A DNA stretch of 64,000 nt from Garcia nutans (taxonomy: Eukaryota > Streptophyta > Magnoliopsida > Malpighiales > Euphorbiaceae). The notes below the pieces were generated by a model. It made no database searches and had not been told where the DNA came from. It saw only the letters and a program-made list of their open reading frames with translations. The translations under genes and the position numbers were made by a program. The first letter of the stretch is position 1; each line of letters opens with the position of its first letter. The DNA lies in NCBI GenBank assembly GCA_947685225.1, contig CANTUV010000024.1, forward strand, positions 21,532,001 through 21,596,000, written 5' to 3'. Of this stretch, positions 62,204 through 64,000 are shown one piece after another.

Positions 62204-63909
62204 TGTTTTATTAGTTTTTGTCATAGATTTATAACTTATTTATTATGATGATTATTGTTTTCTTCATGCGTTTTGGTAGTTTTAATATGTTTATTTAGTG
62301 ATTTCATCAATTTTGATAGTTTTAATTTATCCCAGTGTTTATGTCATTTTTGTACTAATTTTTAGTGTGATGTTTTTGTGTTTTTGGTTAATGTTTCATT
62401 TGATTCTTGTTTAAAGTCTGTTTCAAGTGTTTGTTTTAGGTTAATGTGCAAAAAACTCCCTTGGAAGATCAAAACAAAGAAAGAAAAGCATGAAGCAGCA
62501 AGACATAGCCAAGCCAAATCAAGCTTGGCCATGTCACCTCAAGGAAATTTTTGGTAGATCATGACACGGGCAGGAGACACGGCCAAGCCACTGGCTGTGT
62601 CTCACCTAAAGGGCAAAACCAAGGGAACCAAGAAAGAAAGGAAAATTTGGCAGAAGCTGACACTGGCAGGTGACACGGCCAAGCCACTAGCCGTGTCACA
62701 TGACACAGCCACAAGCTTGGCCGTGTCCCATATTTAGCCAAGAAAGAAGAGCAAAGAAAGAAGAGAATCAGTAGGTGACACTGGCAGGTGACACGGCCAA
62801 GCCACTGGCCGTGTCACATGACACGGCTAGGAGCTTGGCCTGACACAGCCAAGTGACACGGCCACAAGTTTGGCCGTGTCACTCCATGGGGCTAAGGAAA
62901 GAAAGGAAGCACGGATTTTGAGCGAGGGTTTTGTATAAATAAGAAGATTAGAGTATTTGAAAGGGGTTACAAATTTTTCCAGCCGTCCAACACAAACTTT
63001 TGAACTGTTCTTCAATTTTCTTTTGAATTTTGATTTCACTTTCATGCAAACTCTCTAGATTAAATTAGTTTTAGCCATTGCATCATTCTTTTAGCAAAAA
63101 TCTGAGCAAGAGATTCTTCAGAAGCCAAAGGAAGTTTGTAATTTGGTTTTATTCTCAAACTCTATCTCTTAAGTTTCATTGGAATTGTATTCATGAATTC
63201 TCTAATGTCTAAATTAATTTCTTTGAATTTTAATGAGATGAATTTATTTGATAGCATCATTATAAACTAATTTCGATCTAGTCTAGGGTTTGTATCGATC
63301 TACTATGATTGTATGAAATGGTTATTGCTCTTAACTGAATTATTTCTTTTATCCTTAATTGAATGGATTAATGTTACTATATAATTGATTGGCCACCAAT
63401 TATGTGTTTGAGGTATTTAGATAAAGGATTGAGAAATGAAGTCTAATGCTGGAACAATTCAATTAGGGACTTAGGTGAATTAGAAATATAAACCTAAGAA
63501 AAAGATCATTTCAATTGTAACAAGATTATTTGAAAGAGGTTTGAATGCGAGAGCTTATTTCCTTTATTCGATTAATTAAGTTGCTTGAAATTTGTTCTTT
63601 GAAATTAAATCGGTTGAGAAGAATAGCGGTTCATACATATAAGTTAGTAGAGAAGTGTAAACCCTAAACCTTTCTATTAAGTGAATCAATATATCTGTTC
63701 ACTTTACTTTCATTGTTCTAAATTCAACTCGTTCTGTTTTCATTAGTTTTTAGCAATTTAATTTTATTGATAATTTGTTATTTATGATTTGATAAATAAT
63801 TAGCTTATCTAGCTTCCTTGTGAGATGACCTTGAGGTGTTCACCAAAATACTACAGCAGCCTCTTATACTTGCGAGTGTAGTTCTAGTAGTGTTTATTAG
63901 AGCGCAATA
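62204..63909 (+). mobile_element. Solo LTR F of a different family with perfect target-site duplication
   Basis: It starts TGTTTTATTAG and ends GAGCGCAATA. TCTCC flanks both sides (62199-62203 and 63910-63914). A TATA box (TATAAATA, 62934-62941) lies 50 bases after the GACACGGCC array. The 3' part carries ACTTGCGAGTGTAGTTCTAG, a word type common near the ends of plant Ty3/gypsy LTRs. It is inserted in the internal region of element E, about 100 bases from the polypurine tract. Confidence 0.78.
62540..62885. repeat. GACACGGCC/GGCCGTGTC hairpin array in LTR F
   Basis: A unit of the form GACACGGCCAAGCCACTGGC followed by its complement CGTGTCAC occurs repeatedly. Two ~130-base blocks starting GACACTGGCAGGTGACACGG (about 62658 and 62777) are near copies. 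The motif is shared with solo LTR D, an unrelated element. Confidence 0.88.
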
Positions 63910-63914
63910 TCTCC

Positions 63915-64000
63915 CCCTTAGGTTCATTCTTAATTTGCTTTTTACCATTCCCTAACACATCATTATATTGTCTATTTACTCAAACAGTCACAATAGATTA
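63915..64000 (-). mobile_element. Continuation of element E internal region
   Basis: Sequence resuming after solo LTR F and its TCTCC duplication. It is too short to show coding content. Confidence 0.5.

Noticed and set aside
1..64000. CRISPR arrays, operons, rRNA or tRNA genes
   Set aside because: Tandem repeats here are satellites or LTR parts without spacer structure. No rRNA core or complete tRNA cloverleaf was recognised, and tRNA-like words are primer sites or SINE boxes.

Overview
This window is AT-rich plant nuclear DNA, almost certainly from a dicot. The evidence is a seven-exon VPS36 pseudogene, a tau-class glutathione S-transferase pseudogene, an Au-type SINE, Copia and Ty3-like LTR elements, an L1-type LINE and CACTA-like termini. 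I see no intact host gene. The species cannot be named from the sequence alone.

Layout. (1) 1-6087: 5' part, on the minus strand, of an LTR retrotransposon with a long non-coding internal region. It opens with TGTAACA-type termini and a tRNA-Met-like primer site (family members A to E here). (2) 6088-9060: a fragment of a second (Tat/Ogre-like) LTR, then a 2 kb AT-rich palindromic minisatellite array. (3) 9913-12285: solo LTR of the first family with a target-site duplication. (4) 15140-16240: eroded RTE-type LINE. (5) 18418-24516: VPS36 pseudogene, minus strand. A small gag-bearing LTR element sits inside exon 1, and a SINE plus LTR debris sit in an intron. (6) 25245-30223: young, nearly complete Copia element with only two premature stops. 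(7) 30590-32340 and 54120-55925: two halves of one Ulp1-protease/DUF1985 relic. (8) The halves are separated by a CACTA-like insertion, 32444-54003. This carries nested elements (non-coding LTR element C, L1 LINE, solo LTR D) and two gene relics (GST, Ole e 1-like). (9) 56060-56824: AT-rich array related in inverted orientation to the one at 7-9 kb. (10) 56825-59088: Tat/Ogre-like 5' LTR and primer site, cut by LTR E (59089-62104). The internal part of E is itself split by solo LTR F (62204-63909).

The locus is a nest whose insertion order can partly be read: the Ulp1 relic came first, then CACTA and Copia inside it, then LTR elements and a LINE inside the CACTA. The main points for a second look are the CACTA boundary that rejoins an interrupted intron, the paired inverted AT arrays that might mark a very large Mutator-like element, the non-coding LTR family, and the hairpin arrays just upstream of TATA boxes in two unrelated LTRs.
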